Positions 20,701 to 32,400 are shown, counted from the first letter of the stretch. The stretch is DNA of 64,000 nucleotides from Durusdinium trenchii (GCA_963970005.1 CAXAMN010004091.1:139758-203757); one strand, 5' to 3'. Numbers and translations are program-made. Notes: generated by a model from the letters alone, not told the origin.

Positions 20701-23700
20701 AAAAGGTGGTCAGCAGTGACCGTATCTCCTGCTTCCGCAATGGCCAACACTCGGAGCTTAGTTGCTCTAGGTTCAAGCGCGCAGAGGCTAGGTGGGAACA
20801 CCCATGGTGCTGGGCACGCTAGTCCGGTTTCGGCTGGCGTGGGCAGCGGCACGAAATCTTCCGGGAACGGTACTAAGGCAACATCCCAGTGCCGAGGACT
20901 GCTCAGCCGACGAAGTTTCTCACTTGGCGATTCGTCCCCTTTTCGTTTTCGAGAGGGAGACACAAAGGCCAGCAAGAGCGCCAAGACTGAGTAGCATGCA
21001 CCGCGCTCCTCCAGAACGATTCGATAGGCCTTCCCAGCCTGCGAGCCCATGTGCACTGTACTTGAGGGACTGCTGGCGAGTTGTTCAAAATTACAACTTT
21101 GGAAGTGCGCCGGGCAAAAGATAGCCGTTTGCGACCCCGAAGGAAAAGCTATGCGATATTCACGCATGCCCTGCAACCCAGTGGCTGTGGGTGTGACATC
21201 CACGACTAGGCCAAACTTTCGCACAGTGGGGCTACTCCACAGTTCTTGTCTTGTGATGGCCCCATCGACGAAGGTGAGCTGCGGAAGAAAGAGGGCCAGA
21301 ATGACAAAGACTTCTCGGAACGGGATCGGCGCCAGTAGATCTCGAGCCATCTCCGTCAACCATTGAGCGCATGCACTTTGATTACCTTTGCCAACCCGGA
21401 AGTTTTTGAGCAACAGTGCTTGTGCTTCTTCCATGGAGGCAATTTGCTGTCCGGCCACACAGTTTTGTAGCAGCGCAAGCAATTCCTGGTCAGGGCGGTG
21501 GAGATTGGACACCAACAAGCTGATAGCGCCTTCCCAATCATCGCTCGTCATGGCCGTTTCGAATCGAATCCAGGAGGCAAGGCGCATCGGCGCGGCAATT
21601 CGATCGCGGCGAGGAATAACATCCGGGTGCGTGAGCTTTAGTGTGGTGAGACTAACTTTGCCCGTAGGGAGTTGGCACTGGAGCCAGTGCCAATAGCAGT
21701 GCTTGTGCTTGCCCATCCATCTTGCAGAGTCTGTTACATACGTGATGTGTAAGGATCGTTGCAACATGTCGAGCTCGTTCTCTGTCGGCTTCCAGTCACG
21801 CAGACAATCCTCAGCAGCATGGACAAGATAGTAATTGTGCCTTTCAGGTTCTGCAGTGGCTACGAGTGCTGCTAAGACACTCTTCGGCATCGCAATGGCG
21901 CCTAGACGCGCTGTGATCTGACTGGCTGGCCAGAGGCAACGAATTGCTAAGGCAATCACTGCTCCAGTGTAGCTACCTGCACTAAAACCATTTACTGTAA
22001 AGTGGGGAGGATCTGCTTGTTCAGCCGGCCGCAGACATCCAAGCACTGGCAAATAGGCAAGAAGTCGCAGTGGCTGGAGCGAAAGAAGCTTCCACCAAAG
22101 ACCGCTGAGAAAGGCTTGGTGCGGCAGCCGTCGATGAGCAGGGAGCAGCCTGGCTGCTTGCAACACATGCTGTGTTCGTTGGTACAGAAGGGCTGCCTTG
22201 CCATACCCTAGAGCTTCCCATTTCTGGCACGGATTCTGTGTGAGCGCAAAGAGGGTAGCGACTTCATGCACTCCAGTCGACCAACCATAGGCAACCCCCC
22301 ATTCCTGTTCGTCAAGGACATCTGCGGGGGAGAGTGACGGCCCATAGACTTGACTTTCTCCTACCGGAGGACACGTGCAATGGAAGTGTGGGGGGACCTC
22401 GCCTTCAAGGGCTCCGCCCCCCAGCCCACCACAGTTGATTTGAAATACTGGCGGCAGTGGTGGGGATGCGCCTCCAACCCAGTACCCATTAAGTTGGGCA
22501 ATCATCCATAGGACAGTGACCCAAAGTATTTCACCCTGCTGACGTTGGTATATAGCTTCAAACACCTGTGGTGCAATACCTTCCAGGGGCATAACTGTGC
22601 CTCGGAGCTGACAGAGCAAATCGCTATTGACTTGAAGGAAGTGCTCTTTTTCTCCGGGGACAAGACACTGGGGGTGGGCTAATGCAGCTTGCAGTTGCTC
22701 ATACGGACATGCTTCAAAGTCTTTGTGGACTGCAACTACCCCTCGTAGTTTGGCGACTTGACTCCACGGCACAAAGAGGGGAGGAGACAGCTGTTGCGGA
22801 CAGGGAGTGCATGGACGAGGGTCAGGTGCCTGACTACCCTGCGTCGAGTCGCTTTCGATTGCTTGAGCAAGTCGATCCGCTCTCTTGGCAGAAGTGTCAG
22901 ACGAGGGCGTGGACGCTGACTCCACGTCTGCATCATCGATCTCTGCCGGAAGACAGCTAAGGCTGTCCCCCTGCAGTTGTGCTGCAAAGAGTTCTGTCGC
23001 TTGCGGACGAATCGCCCTCCACTTTAAGAGAAGGCAGAAGCGCAATGAATTTGCAACCTCCTATTGGTTTCCATGTCTCCACAACCCATGCGGGGGGGAG
23101 GTTGGGCATGCCTAGTATCGCAATCGGTAGCGTTTCCCACCCCTGTTGCTCCAGCTCTCGTAAGGCAGCTTGCGCTCCAACTTTGGCCTTGCCAAAGGCA
23201 TGAAATATGACAGGACGCATGCGGTTGCGCGGGAGTGCACTGGCTTGAAAGAGATGTTCACCTGGCAACGAAGCAACAGTACACGGCCCAGTAAGCATTG
23301 GAAGCACTGAGAGTATTCCTTGTTCAAAGGTGGCTCGAGCCCAGCTAGTAACCCACGGCATTCGCTCTCTTCCCGCAGGGGTGAGGGCCCTGGGATGGGA
23401 TTGCCGTGGCCACTTGATTATGCTGCCTGGACCAAGTTCACTCGGGGTGACACCAGGGCTAGGCCAAAAGTGCTTGCACATGTAAAGCCCGTATAAGGAC
23501 CAGACCATACATAGGTCAAGGGCGGTTTGCGTTGCGACACCAACATATGGGGTAAACATAGTGCCACTGACGACTGTATCACTTGGATTGTCCGGTGGTC
23601 TGGCTCTAGATACCAGGGCAAGGCGGCCCGCCTGGAGGCTCTTCGCCAGGGTCGAAGCAGTCGCATTATGTTCTAGCGGACTGTGCTTACTGCGGTTGCC

Positions 23701-24506
23701 GATTGAAATGACCAGTCCTGCATTATATTCCAAGTGAGCCTCTGTGAAGAGGAGCATGCCAATTCCTGCACGGGAGCTAGAGTCTGAACGTGCACGCCCC
23801 AGCAGGTCGACCCACTGGTGCTGCTGATGCGCAAGCTGCAGTAAGTCTTGCACTTCAAAAAGCGTGACTGGAACACAGTCATTGTCAATGAGTGCAAAGT
23901 GTTGCGCCGGATACAAGAAACGCGCTACCTCTAACACAAAAACTCCTGCCCAGTAGTATGGAACCTTGTGGAGGCCAGTAGTAGCATCCGCACACACCCA
24001 AAGTATGTCAGTAGTTTCTTCCTGGGGGCCTACGAGACACCTGCGTGATGCCCACCATGCTGCAAAAGCCGGCCAATGCGGGACATCTGCCGGCGTGCGA
24101 TTGTCCACTATTAAGTAGATCATGTGATTATTCACGATCAAGTCACGGTGTGACATTAGCGAATGATGGCAACGGTATCGGGCAGATCACCCTCTGCTTC
24201 AAGAGTGGGATACCCCTCGTCCTTTTTGGGTGGTTGTGCTCGAACATCAGACAAACCAAGAGTAGGGCAGGCAGAATCAAGGCCGAAAGGACTGCTGAGA
24301 GTGTCTTTCATAGCCATCGCTGCATATGCTTCATCCTGGGACTGGTCCACACTAGCCTCCGTACCCCTGGCAAAGCTGGCCTGGCCATCTGATGTCAGCC
24401 ACTCCGCATGATCACGTGTGTATACAAAAGGCACGTGGACTCTGTCCTCCAACCCATCCGTCAGGTCCAGTGAATTAGTGTCCTCCATCCACGGGTCATG
24501 TGACAT
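17782..24506 (-). pseudogene. gene 2 of copy B, decayed, helicase C-terminal part deleted
   Basis: It begins MSHDPWMED at ATG 24506. It is then broken by a 4-base deletion near 24156, a deletion of about 34 bases near 23045, a deletion of about 1.8 kb at 19762, and small indels near 19200 and 19060. The GT-A-like DND motif, the GFSAG motif, Walker A, motif II and motif III remain readable. The 1.8-kb deletion removes helicase motifs V and VI and much of the linker (equivalent to about 6370-8190 in copy A). The C-terminal domain is present from 19619 to 17782. CCTTAG-core hairpins at 21943-21956 and 22952-22967 match those in copy A. This copy cannot encode a working helicase. Confidence 0.75.
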
Positions 24507-24655
24507 TATTGTTGCTCTGCTCTAAGATACAAATGCAGCCCCCGCCAACTAAGGCTGGCAGTTGCCGTGAGCGCCGCAAACAAACGAAAGGCAACAATGG
24601 TGATGTCAGCTAAGGCGGACCTCACACATATGTGCTGGACGCTACGACCTGCTGC

Positions 24656-24663
24656 GAGCCAAA
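24656..24663 (-). promoter_or_regulatory. relic spliced leader upstream of gene 2, copy B
   Basis: Reads TTTGGCTC followed by GCAG on the minus strand, 150 bases before the gene 2 ATG. It matches the relic at 1430 in copy A. Two damaged CCTTAG-core hairpins (near 24543 and 24605) lie between it and the gene. Confidence 0.55.
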
Positions 24664-24814
24664 CGTTACAGCAAAGTGCATCTGCAGAGGATCAACTGCA
24701 TCTAGCTTTTCGTGGGGGGCAATTGCCAAACTGTACCATAAGAAACGAACAAACAAAACAAACAGAAAGGGGAACATCATGTTGCAGCAGAGGCGTGTCT
24801 CCACGACCTTGTAA

Positions 24815-25641
24815 CTACTGGTCGTAATCATCCGCGTGCGGATGCAGAAGGGAGAGCAGCCAGGCTACGTACGCCAGACCACAAAGTTGGGAGTGTAGGT
24901 CAGCCAGGGGAGTGAGAAGTGCACCCTGTACATCTTGAGGCATATAGTCTACAGTTTGTTCAATTTCCTGTACCAATGCATGTAGACCTTGCACTCTTGC
25001 ATGTAGGGCTGATTCGATCTGGTGGTGTGCGCGTTCTGTGTGCCTCTGCGGGGCCGCTTGTTCAGTAGGCTGCGTGTCTACTCGAAGGGCTTGCTGTCGT
25101 TGCCTGTCATCATGAGACCAAAAGCCCACTCGCCGAGGGAGGGAGCCTTTCAAGGGGCGTGTCTGTAGGAAGATATCCAGAGGGTCTGCGTTCTCTGTAA
25201 AGATCCTAGCGTTCACTGCTTCAGCCAACACAGTGAGGAGGTGGCTTTCATGGTGCTGTATGTGCAAGATCATCCTGCGGAGCCGAGTTCGCTTTGTGCC
25301 ATACGTTGTGGCTCCCCTGGTATTGATTGCAATACAGCCCTGATGATAGAGCGGGATGATGGCCCCTTCAACAGTTGCACGGAGCTTGAGCAGAGCTGGC
25401 GGAAATTCAAACCCTTCTGTCCATTCTGGGAAGGGGGCATTTACGTTTTCTTTAACTGCATCCACTGGAAAAAATGCAGCAAATAGCACTGCGCCCTCTG
25501 CCCCCTATAGACGAAATTAACAATGAGGTCGAGCACCCCATACCGAATATCCTTATGGTGGAGCTCAAGACGTACAAAGTTGGTGACATCAACATACGTT
25601 CCATCGTCGGCCAGAAACACTGGTTCTGGATGTACCTGCAT
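24815..25641 (-). pseudogene. gene 1 of copy B, unknown protein, frameshifted
   Basis: Starts at ATG 25641 (MQVHPEPVFLADDG) and is shifted by a one-base deletion in a T/C run near 25467. It then stays open to the stop at 24815. The second part retains the stretch missing from copy A, including NTRGATTYGTKRTRL. Together the two copies define a protein of about 275 residues with no recognised family. The C-terminal half looks helical. Confidence 0.65.
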
Positions 25642-25742
25642 GACGAGTCTAGTATGTAGCTAGGCTTCACTTTAGTGTGTGTAAGCGAAACTGGCTAGTA
25701 CTATGCAAAAGAGGACCAGCTGGCAAGTTGCTTCTCTTGCTC

Positions 25743-25753
25743 TGAGCCAAAGG
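25743..25753 (-). promoter_or_regulatory. relic spliced leader upstream of gene 1, copy B
   Basis: Reads CCTTTGGCTCA then GAG on the minus strand, about 100 bases before gene 1, as in copy A at 356-368. Confidence 0.7.
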
Positions 25754-25831
25754 TCTGCAGAGACAAAAGGAGACGTTTGATAGGGGGTCCTTGTTACGAT
25801 GGTAAGCGGGGCATTGGGGCTCTCTACCGAT

Positions 25832-26467
25832 TCACTGGACGGGGCATTTCTTTGGGTGTGCAAATGCACGCGGCGGCGGTAAATGCTCATGCGTGCCGTC
25901 CTCCGTAACACGATATTGTATGTGCCCATGTGTGACATATTGGTGTGCAGGGAGTCCGCTGCTAGTTGCCTGTCGAGGAGGCCAGCCGGCGGTTGATTCC
26001 GTGGTCGGCGGCATCATAGCATCCCCTGGACCTGCAGATTGGAAGTCTGCGACGGCCATAGCGGCTCCCCCTTCACCGGTGTCCGGGAGTCGTGCGGCAT
26101 GCGAGAGCACAGCCAGCAGCTTTTCATGGGTAGGATCAGCTGGTGTATCATGCCTGGGAGGATGCACCGGCTTTTTTGGGTGAGTACGACCAGTCGGTTT
26201 CCGTTTAGGTGAGGCGTCCTCCTTCAGAGAGGGGCTTCTGTGTCCCGTTGTCTGAAGACCTGCTTTGACCGGGACTGCAGGAGTCGGGGCTGGCTCATGC
26301 CCTGTTTGTTGAAACAACGGGTGCTGTTCCGCAAGTGAGAGTAGGAGAGCATCAAAAAATTCAGCTAGTGGTAGCCGTATACGCAAGACCACCTCAACTT
26401 GTGGGCGCCCCTCTGGGCCCTGAGTGAGAGAACACTGATGTGGGCCAACAATGAAAGGCAGGGCCAT
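25832..26467 (-). CDS. gene 0 of copy B: unknown basic/Pro-rich protein (211 aa)
   Basis: Open from ATG 26467 (MALPFIVG) to the stop at 25832. Residues 1-50 look folded, with a helix containing LAEFFDALLLSLAEQHPLF. Residues 60-110 are Lys/Pro/Thr-rich and disordered in appearance (PKRKPTGRTHPKKP), which could act as a nuclear signal. The last 60 residues are conserved in copy A (YRVxEDGTxEHLPPPRAFAHPKKCPVQ in pattern). No family was recognised. Bases CTTTTGCTCATGG overlapping the start resemble a worn spliced-leader end, but this is weak. Confidence 0.65.
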   Translation of the reverse strand: MALPFIVGPHQCSLTQGPEGRPQVEVVLRIRLPLAEFFDALLLSLAEQHPLFQQTGHEPAPTPAVPVKAGLQTTGHRSPSLKEDASPKRKPTGRTHPKKPVHPPRHDTPADPTHEKLLAVLSHAARLPDTGEGGAAMAVADFQSAGPGDAMMPPTTESTAGWPPRQATSSGLPAHQYVTHGHIQYRVTEDGTHEHLPPPRAFAHPKKCPVQ

Positions 26468-26538
26468 GAGCAAAAGGTTGCTACTGATTTTCCTACTCAG
26501 GTTGGGCAGACGTGCGATAACTACTCAGCTTCGAGCCT

Positions 26539-26619
26539 GAACAGCAGCAGGCTCTGAGTCTCATGCAGTCCGGGGCAGGAGTAACACAACTACCATGACG
26601 GTAACAAAGATAGATAGCA
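26539..26619 (+). repeat. 81-bp repeat between genes 0 and -1
   Basis: Second copy of the 81-bp repeat at 15290-15370, differing at three bases. It sits just upstream of gene 0. Confidence 0.7.
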
Positions 26620-26714
26620 AGTAGTAATGAATCACGTGATGCAGGTCAGCGGACTCTTTACTGGCCAGCCAATGAGGATGATAGCTAGGCCCGATCTACG
26701 CATAGCGAAATCAC

Positions 26715-27681
26715 TCATATGGCTGCGCTCTGCGTCTCTCGCAGGGCAGTGAGTATCATGTCCATTTCGCTAGCTAGTGTCCAGCACGCATTGGCCCCTG
26801 GTTGAACATTGCAGTGTTGACGACGTGCACGCACATTTTGGAAGGTGCGTTGAATATCGCACGCTAAGGTACGCACAGTGCTTGCACGAGTGATGAGTTC
26901 TCGACTAAGCCGTGCGTGCGGCGCATCATGACCATCAATGACATCTTGGTCAGTAAGGGCCTGCAACGCATATACCCCTAACTGGGCCGGGGGGCGCACT
27001 ACCGCAGCCTGGGGGCTCATATCTCCACTCGCTCTGTTTGATTGCTCTTGTATGGGGGTGGGGCGACTTTGCGGCAACATCCAGGGCGGGATCGGCGGTG
27101 TCGGACGTACTGAGGCAACAGGGACCGCCGGTAGCGTATACATTTGCGAGAAAGGGAAGGAAGCTAAGGCTTCCCCCGGCTCGGGAGGTCTGGCCTGTCC
27201 TCGCCCTACGAGAGAGACAATCAGCTTGCTGAAGAATGCGATAAACTGTTGCCCTTTGTGGGGCGCACCTCCCATGCAGGAGAACACCATCATGTGTGAT
27301 GTGCGGCGAGTCCTCAAAGGGAAAAAGGACCTGCCCACTAGTGAGCACCAGGTAAGATCGGCGTATCTCTGCTGGCACAGCAACTAATTGCATCTCCGAT
27401 ATGCGAGGGCATGTTCCATCATCCAAGGGAGTTCTTGGGAAGCCAGCAACAGCCAGACGCAGCGGGAGCTGTCGCTGGGCTACGTTTACGTTGAGTTGGA
27501 CAAAATGTACCTCGCCATCAGGGTGTTGATAGATCATGCGAGCAAAGGGAGAGAGGTCCAGGCCCCCAGGTCCAATCTCCATTGGTCTGGCACTCTTAGA
27601 TGCCTCTGTGCTTCGCTCAGTGAGGATCTGGACTAAGGTCCAGACCCTCTCTTCTGAGGTAGATGTTGCTCTATGAAACAA
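26715..27681 (-). pseudogene. gene -1 upstream of copy B, unknown protein, probably frameshifted
   Basis: Two overlapping frames (27681-26950 and 27383-26715) appear to be one gene joined by a frameshift near 27250. The first reads a folded-looking domain (motifs IYQHPDGEVHFVQLNV and LVLTSGQVLFPFED). The second gives a Pro-rich linker, then a helical C-terminus (LSRELITRASTVRTLACDIQ). The true start is uncertain: the first ATG is at 27582 and the upstream codons begin with TTG. Two perfect CCTTAG-core hairpins lie within it, at 27159-27174 and 27627-27644. A near-match to the spliced-leader end lies upstream. No family recognised. Confidence 0.5.
27627..27644 (-). repeat. CCTTAG-core hairpin in gene -1
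   Basis: Perfect 7-bp stem TCTGGAC/GTCCAGA around TAAG (CTTA on the gene strand). A second, GGAAGC/GCTTCC, lies at 27159-27174. Confidence 0.75.
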
Positions 27682-27730
27682 GGTTGCAGGAACAATCTGC
27701 CCGTGGTAGCTGCCCTGTCTGTCGCAGCAG

Positions 27731-27742
27731 TTTGAGCCCAGA
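27731..27742 (-). promoter_or_regulatory. possible spliced-leader relic upstream of gene -1
   Basis: Reads TCTGGGCTCAAA on the minus strand, one base off TTTGGCTCAA plus a shift. It lies about 50 bases before the open frame. Confidence 0.4.
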
Positions 27743-27938
27743 TAGCGGAATCATAAACAAAACAGCTCTCCAGGCAGTGTACACGCCACAAACCGACAAG
27801 GAAAATAAGCAAAAAGTGAAACAAGCGTCATTAGACTAGACGTACAAGGGAGTCAAAAACGTAACGGAGGAAGCAGCGACGAGTAATGGATCAAATAGAG
27901 AAGATGGAGTCCTTGCATGTGTGCATCGAGGTTACTAG

Positions 27939-28604
27939 TCATCGAATGCGCCGTCGCTTGGTGCTGTGTGCTCTAATTCTTTTTGTGAGTCGTTGCTCAA
28001 GGGCTTCCTGCTGCTCCGGGTGCGCGCCAGTGAAGGTGCGTTTTCTGTGTATGCGCACTACTGCAGGGAGAGGCCGTTGAGAGGAAGCACGGGAGTGTGA
28101 GCCGGTGACAGAGGTCGTGGAGCTGCATTCCAATAACAGCTGTGCAAATTTGGGTTGCAAAGAATCACACCGCATCAGTGGCGGCTCGGCGAGGTCAAGG
28201 CTAAAAGTCTGACAGAGATAAGTATGCAGGGCTGTGAGCTGGGCATTCTCCGGTCGCGGAGTAACCCAGAAGCCATCATGCAACCAAATGGCTGAAGCAA
28301 ATCCAACCCGAGGTTGCAAGAAGGAATAGGCAGCCCATGTAACCTGCTGTTCTAAGACCTCGAAATAATGAAAAGGAGCCCCTCGTCCTGTTCGTACTGG
28401 ACCAGTTGGGCACCATGAGGGGGGATGGTGCATGGCATAACGGCTAGCAGCGAACACTTCTCGCGCAAAACTCACCAAATGACCTGATGGTTCCACATGT
28501 ATGCGCTTCTTGAGGTACTCTATAGCTTCCTGCGGAGTGGCACTGTTGATGATAACAAACCCAAACCACAACCCCACAACCTGGTATGTTGCTCGAGCGG
28601 TCAT
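27939..28604 (-). CDS. gene -2: unknown protein with an HDGFWV motif (221 aa)
   Basis: Open from ATG 28604 to the stop at 27939. The middle reads as a folded domain with hydrophobic strands ending in IWLHDGFWVTP, followed by a helix. The C-terminal 60 residues are basic and end in a nuclear-signal-like KRIRAHSTKRRRIR. The His-Asp-Gly turn between two hydrophobic strands recalls motif C of single-subunit polymerases (HDE or HDS). No other polymerase motif was found, so this is only a suggestion. The gene may be truncated at its 5' end, because unrelated sequence (fragment E) begins a short way upstream. It is co-oriented with the other copy-B genes, 258 bases from gene -1. Confidence 0.5.
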   Translation of the reverse strand: MTARATYQVVGLWFGFVIINSATPQEAIEYLKKRIHVEPSGHLVSFAREVFAASRYAMHHPPSWCPTGPVRTGRGAPFHYFEVLEQQVTWAAYSFLQPRVGFASAIWLHDGFWVTPRPENAQLTALHTYLCQTFSLDLAEPPLMRCDSLQPKFAQLLLECSSTTSVTGSHSRASSQRPLPAVVRIHRKRTFTGAHPEQQEALEQRLTKRIRAHSTKRRRIR

Positions 28605-28824
28605 GTAGAAAAGAGGAGCTGAGACAGGGGCAATGAATTAAACATTGGTTCCCAGGGATGTCGACCCTGCCCAAACTCCACTCCAAGCCTCCCGCGCAGC
28701 TCCAAGGAGCGCCCCACTGCCTCAGGTTGTTCAGATGCCCAGAGACCCAAAGGGGCACCACCAACCCTAGAGGTGGCCACTGATCCCTCTGTGCCGGACA
28801 CTCCTGCGGGAAGCCGCCAAGGCG

Positions 28825-29048
28825 ATGGCCCTGCGGGATACAACAGAGAACACCTGTGCAAAGCACAAATCGAAAGAGCAAGAGCAGGAACAGCAGGAAC
28901 AGGCGATCCAAGAAATCCATCGCTTTCAAACGCTATCCATGCAAAATTCCCCAGAGGCCTCTGCACTTCCTTCTTGCGACCCATATGTCATGCTGCCTCG
29001 AGAATGGCCTCTTGCCCGTGTGAGTGTCTCTCTCGACATGTCAATGTA
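28825..29048 (+). pseudogene. fragment E: diverged piece of the gene 2 C-terminal region
   Basis: The frame 28825-29048 contains LPREWPLARVSVS, matching LPREWPMARLAVS of gene 2, preceded by a Glu/Gln-rich stretch and poorly conserved residues. It is the same region of the protein as 8610-8650 in copy A but clearly diverged. It is cut at 29048, where the insertion carrying copy C begins. Confidence 0.5.
29029..29048 (+). repeat. left target-site duplication (20 bp)
   Basis: TCTCTCGACATGTCAATGTA, identical to 38493-38512. The flanking bases differ on both sides, so the repeat is exactly 20 bp. Confidence 0.75.
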
Positions 29049-29492
29049 GCCAAAATGCCAGGCAAGCACAAATGGCGAGGAGTCTGTCGACATCTCTCGG
29101 CGCTGCCTGGACTAGACGGGTCGTCCACCTTTGTCAAGTACACATGTGTTGACTTTTCCCTCGCTTGCACCTTGCTCAAAAATGCGTGCTGCCCGCAAGG
29201 GCGCATAGCGCCATGGCGCTCCAGGATGGAACCTCCTGTGGAGGGTACCCTGAAGAAAGGTTTGTTTTGCGATGATCCTCAGCCTTCCTATGGAATCTGG
29301 CCTGGTGTGGCTTCTGGCCTACCCTGGACTCGCGCTAAGGCGTGCGCCCAGACTCTTAATGAGTGCCTGATAGCTGTGGCCACAAAGGCTTGTTTTCATC
29401 CAAGACCAGGGTATATCCCATGTCCGGGATCATGTGCAGCCAGGGTGGCCATCTCATGGCGGGACAAATGGCGAAAGCATTTTCTTCAGCAT
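29049..29492 (+). other. scrambled gene 4 3'-end sequence at left end of insertion
   Basis: 29049-29085 matches gene 4 in the plus direction (AKMPGKHKWRGV). From about 29081 to 29492 the sequence matches the reverse complement of the gene 4 end and its downstream region, as at 14885-15120. It includes a CCTTAG-core element near 29333-29346. Nothing here can be translated as a gene. Confidence 0.55.
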
Positions 29493-29493
29493 A

Positions 29494-32400
29494 GGTGTGT
29501 GAGCCATTAACAGGAATTCAGTATCCCATGTTGTGCAGCCGAATGGGAGATACTTGGCAATTAGGTACCACCTCAATCCGAGAGGATCAACGGATTGCCA
29601 CAGGTCCACGCTTTGTCCACGGTGCCATGCTTCGCCCAATCTGCAGGCACGGCAAAACCCAAACAACGACCCTACAGTAAGAGTATATCAACACCTCGAG
29701 GACCAACTCGCCAAAGCAGGCTCTGACACGGAAGACATCTTGGCCCTTACCACCACCCGGGAAGGGGCCACGAACCTACGCAATTATTTCTCCATTGCCG
29801 ATAAGAAGGCGAACGCAGAGACTGCAGTCAAGGTGGCAGGCGCCACGGCCAAGCATTGCATCGTCATTCACGGGGTGTCAACATTCCTCAGTGGTGAAGG
29901 ACGCCACCTAGATTACGACCAGGAGTGCTTCACACGAGCGAACGTGGCATACAGCCGAGATGCCAGTGATCAAAGGGAAGAAGGCTCTCCAGACCTGCAG
30001 ACCAGCAATGTGTTCGCAGCTGGAATGGTGGACAAGCACACCGCCAGCAAGTTACGGCAAGTGAGATGTGCAAGCACAAAGTAGGTCACCGACCTCTTTT
30101 CGCCATTCGCAACGCTGTGAGCTTCTTGGGCCACTCTTGCACTCGTTCGCAGCATCAAGCTCCAGCAGTGTGGGCTCGCAACTCCCGATCTCTCAGCCGC
30201 AGTTTGCGCTTGTCGAAGTCAAACGGGCTGTCTGGGCTGGTAGCTGCACAGCCTAGACCCACCAGCAGTCCCTCCGGGAGATCCAGATCTACTCTGAAGA
30301 GGTCTTTGTAGGTGGACTAACTGGCAGGCGAAAGAGGACGTGGCTTGGACCTTCTCCGGGCGAAACCAGCTACATTCCTGTTGGCCACTGATCTTACCAT
30401 CTTAGCATGCCCATTGAACATGCAAGGAATGCCTGGGGCCCTGCAAGTCTTAGCCGCCCTCCTGCATGGTGTCCAAACAATATATACCTATGACAGCAAC
30501 GAAGAGCCTAACGTCTTCGGCTCTTTGGACCTTCGAGTCACTCAGGTTGCGCAAGCCACGACATTCTTCCAACATGCGCTTCTGCCCCATCCAATGTGGC
30601 TCGGCCCTCTGCCGGTCTGTCTCGCAGAACACCATCACGGCAAGGTGAGGCGCTTACGCCTCGTCTTAGCCACGATTACGCATTTAACCAAAGCGGAAAT
30701 TAACAGCCTAGTAGAAGGGCCCTACCTGCCTGGTGGTACGGTCTTGCATGACCTTGTCTATGGTTACGCAGCTGATGCTTCGCTCGAGCCTGAGTGGCTA
30801 GTCATCACGGATGGGCAGCAGCCAGGAAGTTGGAGACTTCTCCACAACAGCTCTGGCCCAGGGCAACGATGTAGCGTGGGAAGCTCCCTACGCTATCAAC
30901 CAACACCAAGTGCACGTGAACAGCGCAGTGCGCAGGATTATACCTTTGAAGCGCTGCGCCGGGTGTACTTCTATGACGCGTGGAGAGTGCAGCCAGTCCT
31001 TGATGCCCCTGAATCTGACCTTGTCCTTCCACCGAAACCAGGCCTTTTAGAGCATGGCTGTTACTGGCCTCGGCCAAACCAGACACCTGAGGTCCTCTCT
31101 ATCTCTGACCGTGACCCAGACAAAGAGGAACAAGAAGTGCAAGAGGGAGAATCGCCGACCTCCCTTGCGGTGACAGATGCGGCTATGGTTGAGGAAGACG
31201 CAAACGAAGCAGTCTCAATCCACAGTTCCTCTTCCGAGTCGCCCACTATTCCGAGCACAGAGCACCCGGAGGAAGATGATGCGCACATGGCAGATGATGC
31301 TGGTGCTAGCACCTCCTCTGCAGAAGAAGAGGGTGATTGCCTTAGCAATCGTCCGGCCTTTCCTGATGCATGTCCCGCGCGAGATGAAATGTTGGACGCA
31401 GAAGATGATGCAGGGAGCGTGCTACCTCCACAGGATGTAGACCCCCCAAGTAGCAGCCCTACATCACAATCATCTGAGTCCCCAATCAAACGAAGACCGG
31501 GGTCCAAGGCCAGTGCCGGGCGAGCTCATTCCAAGAAGTTACGGAAATCACCTGCTCCACCATCCAGGCAACCACTCGGCAGCATTCCTGAACATGAGCA
31601 ACCACCGGCCACACTAGCAGACTTGGCCAGTCAGAATACTCAAAATCCGGTAGTTCCTGCTTGCAGGAATCCTACGACACCACCTGGCCGCCCTGGATCG
31701 GTGCAAGAGCGCCCACATGCGATGACTGAAATAGACATTGCCGGTGATCAAGAGAATACAGAGCGTGGAGGCACGGCCGATACTGATCTCCAATTGGAAT
31801 CCGAGCAGAGAGCCATGCAGGCCCTATACGACTATCAAAATGCGGCTCGAACGGCCAGCGAAACTGCCAGGCAAAGGGTGCCGCTCCCCGCATTACAGAC
31901 CTATAGTGACCTTCCTAGGGAATGGCCGATGGCAAGACTTGCTATTTCCAGCAAGCAAATCAATCGAATCGTCCGTACGTTCCTCTGGAGGAGGGTGACA
32001 GAACAAGCACTCCATGGCTCCTCCTTTGTGGACATTCCAGATGAAATCAACCAGGCCTATATAGGGGATCTCCTCCGCATAAGTGAAGCCTTTGCTGCTC
32101 CCCTATCCAACCTCTTTGCTTTTGTGAAGAGTGGGCATCCAGCATGTCCCTTCATCACTCACAAACAACTCGCCCTCTATGCAAACCCCCGATTCTGGCA
32201 ATATGGCCTCCTCGCTTTCATTGCGAGGTGCTGTTCCTTTGATAATCAACACAGACACCAGGGTCCAGGAACAGCGCAAGTAGAGGAAGGAAAATCACAG
32301 ACGACAAAGGAAAAAGATGTCGATGCCCTTACCTTTATGCGCACTGTCATCATGTCCTTTGTTAGGGGAATGGAGCATGGGGAACAGACACTGCCCACCA

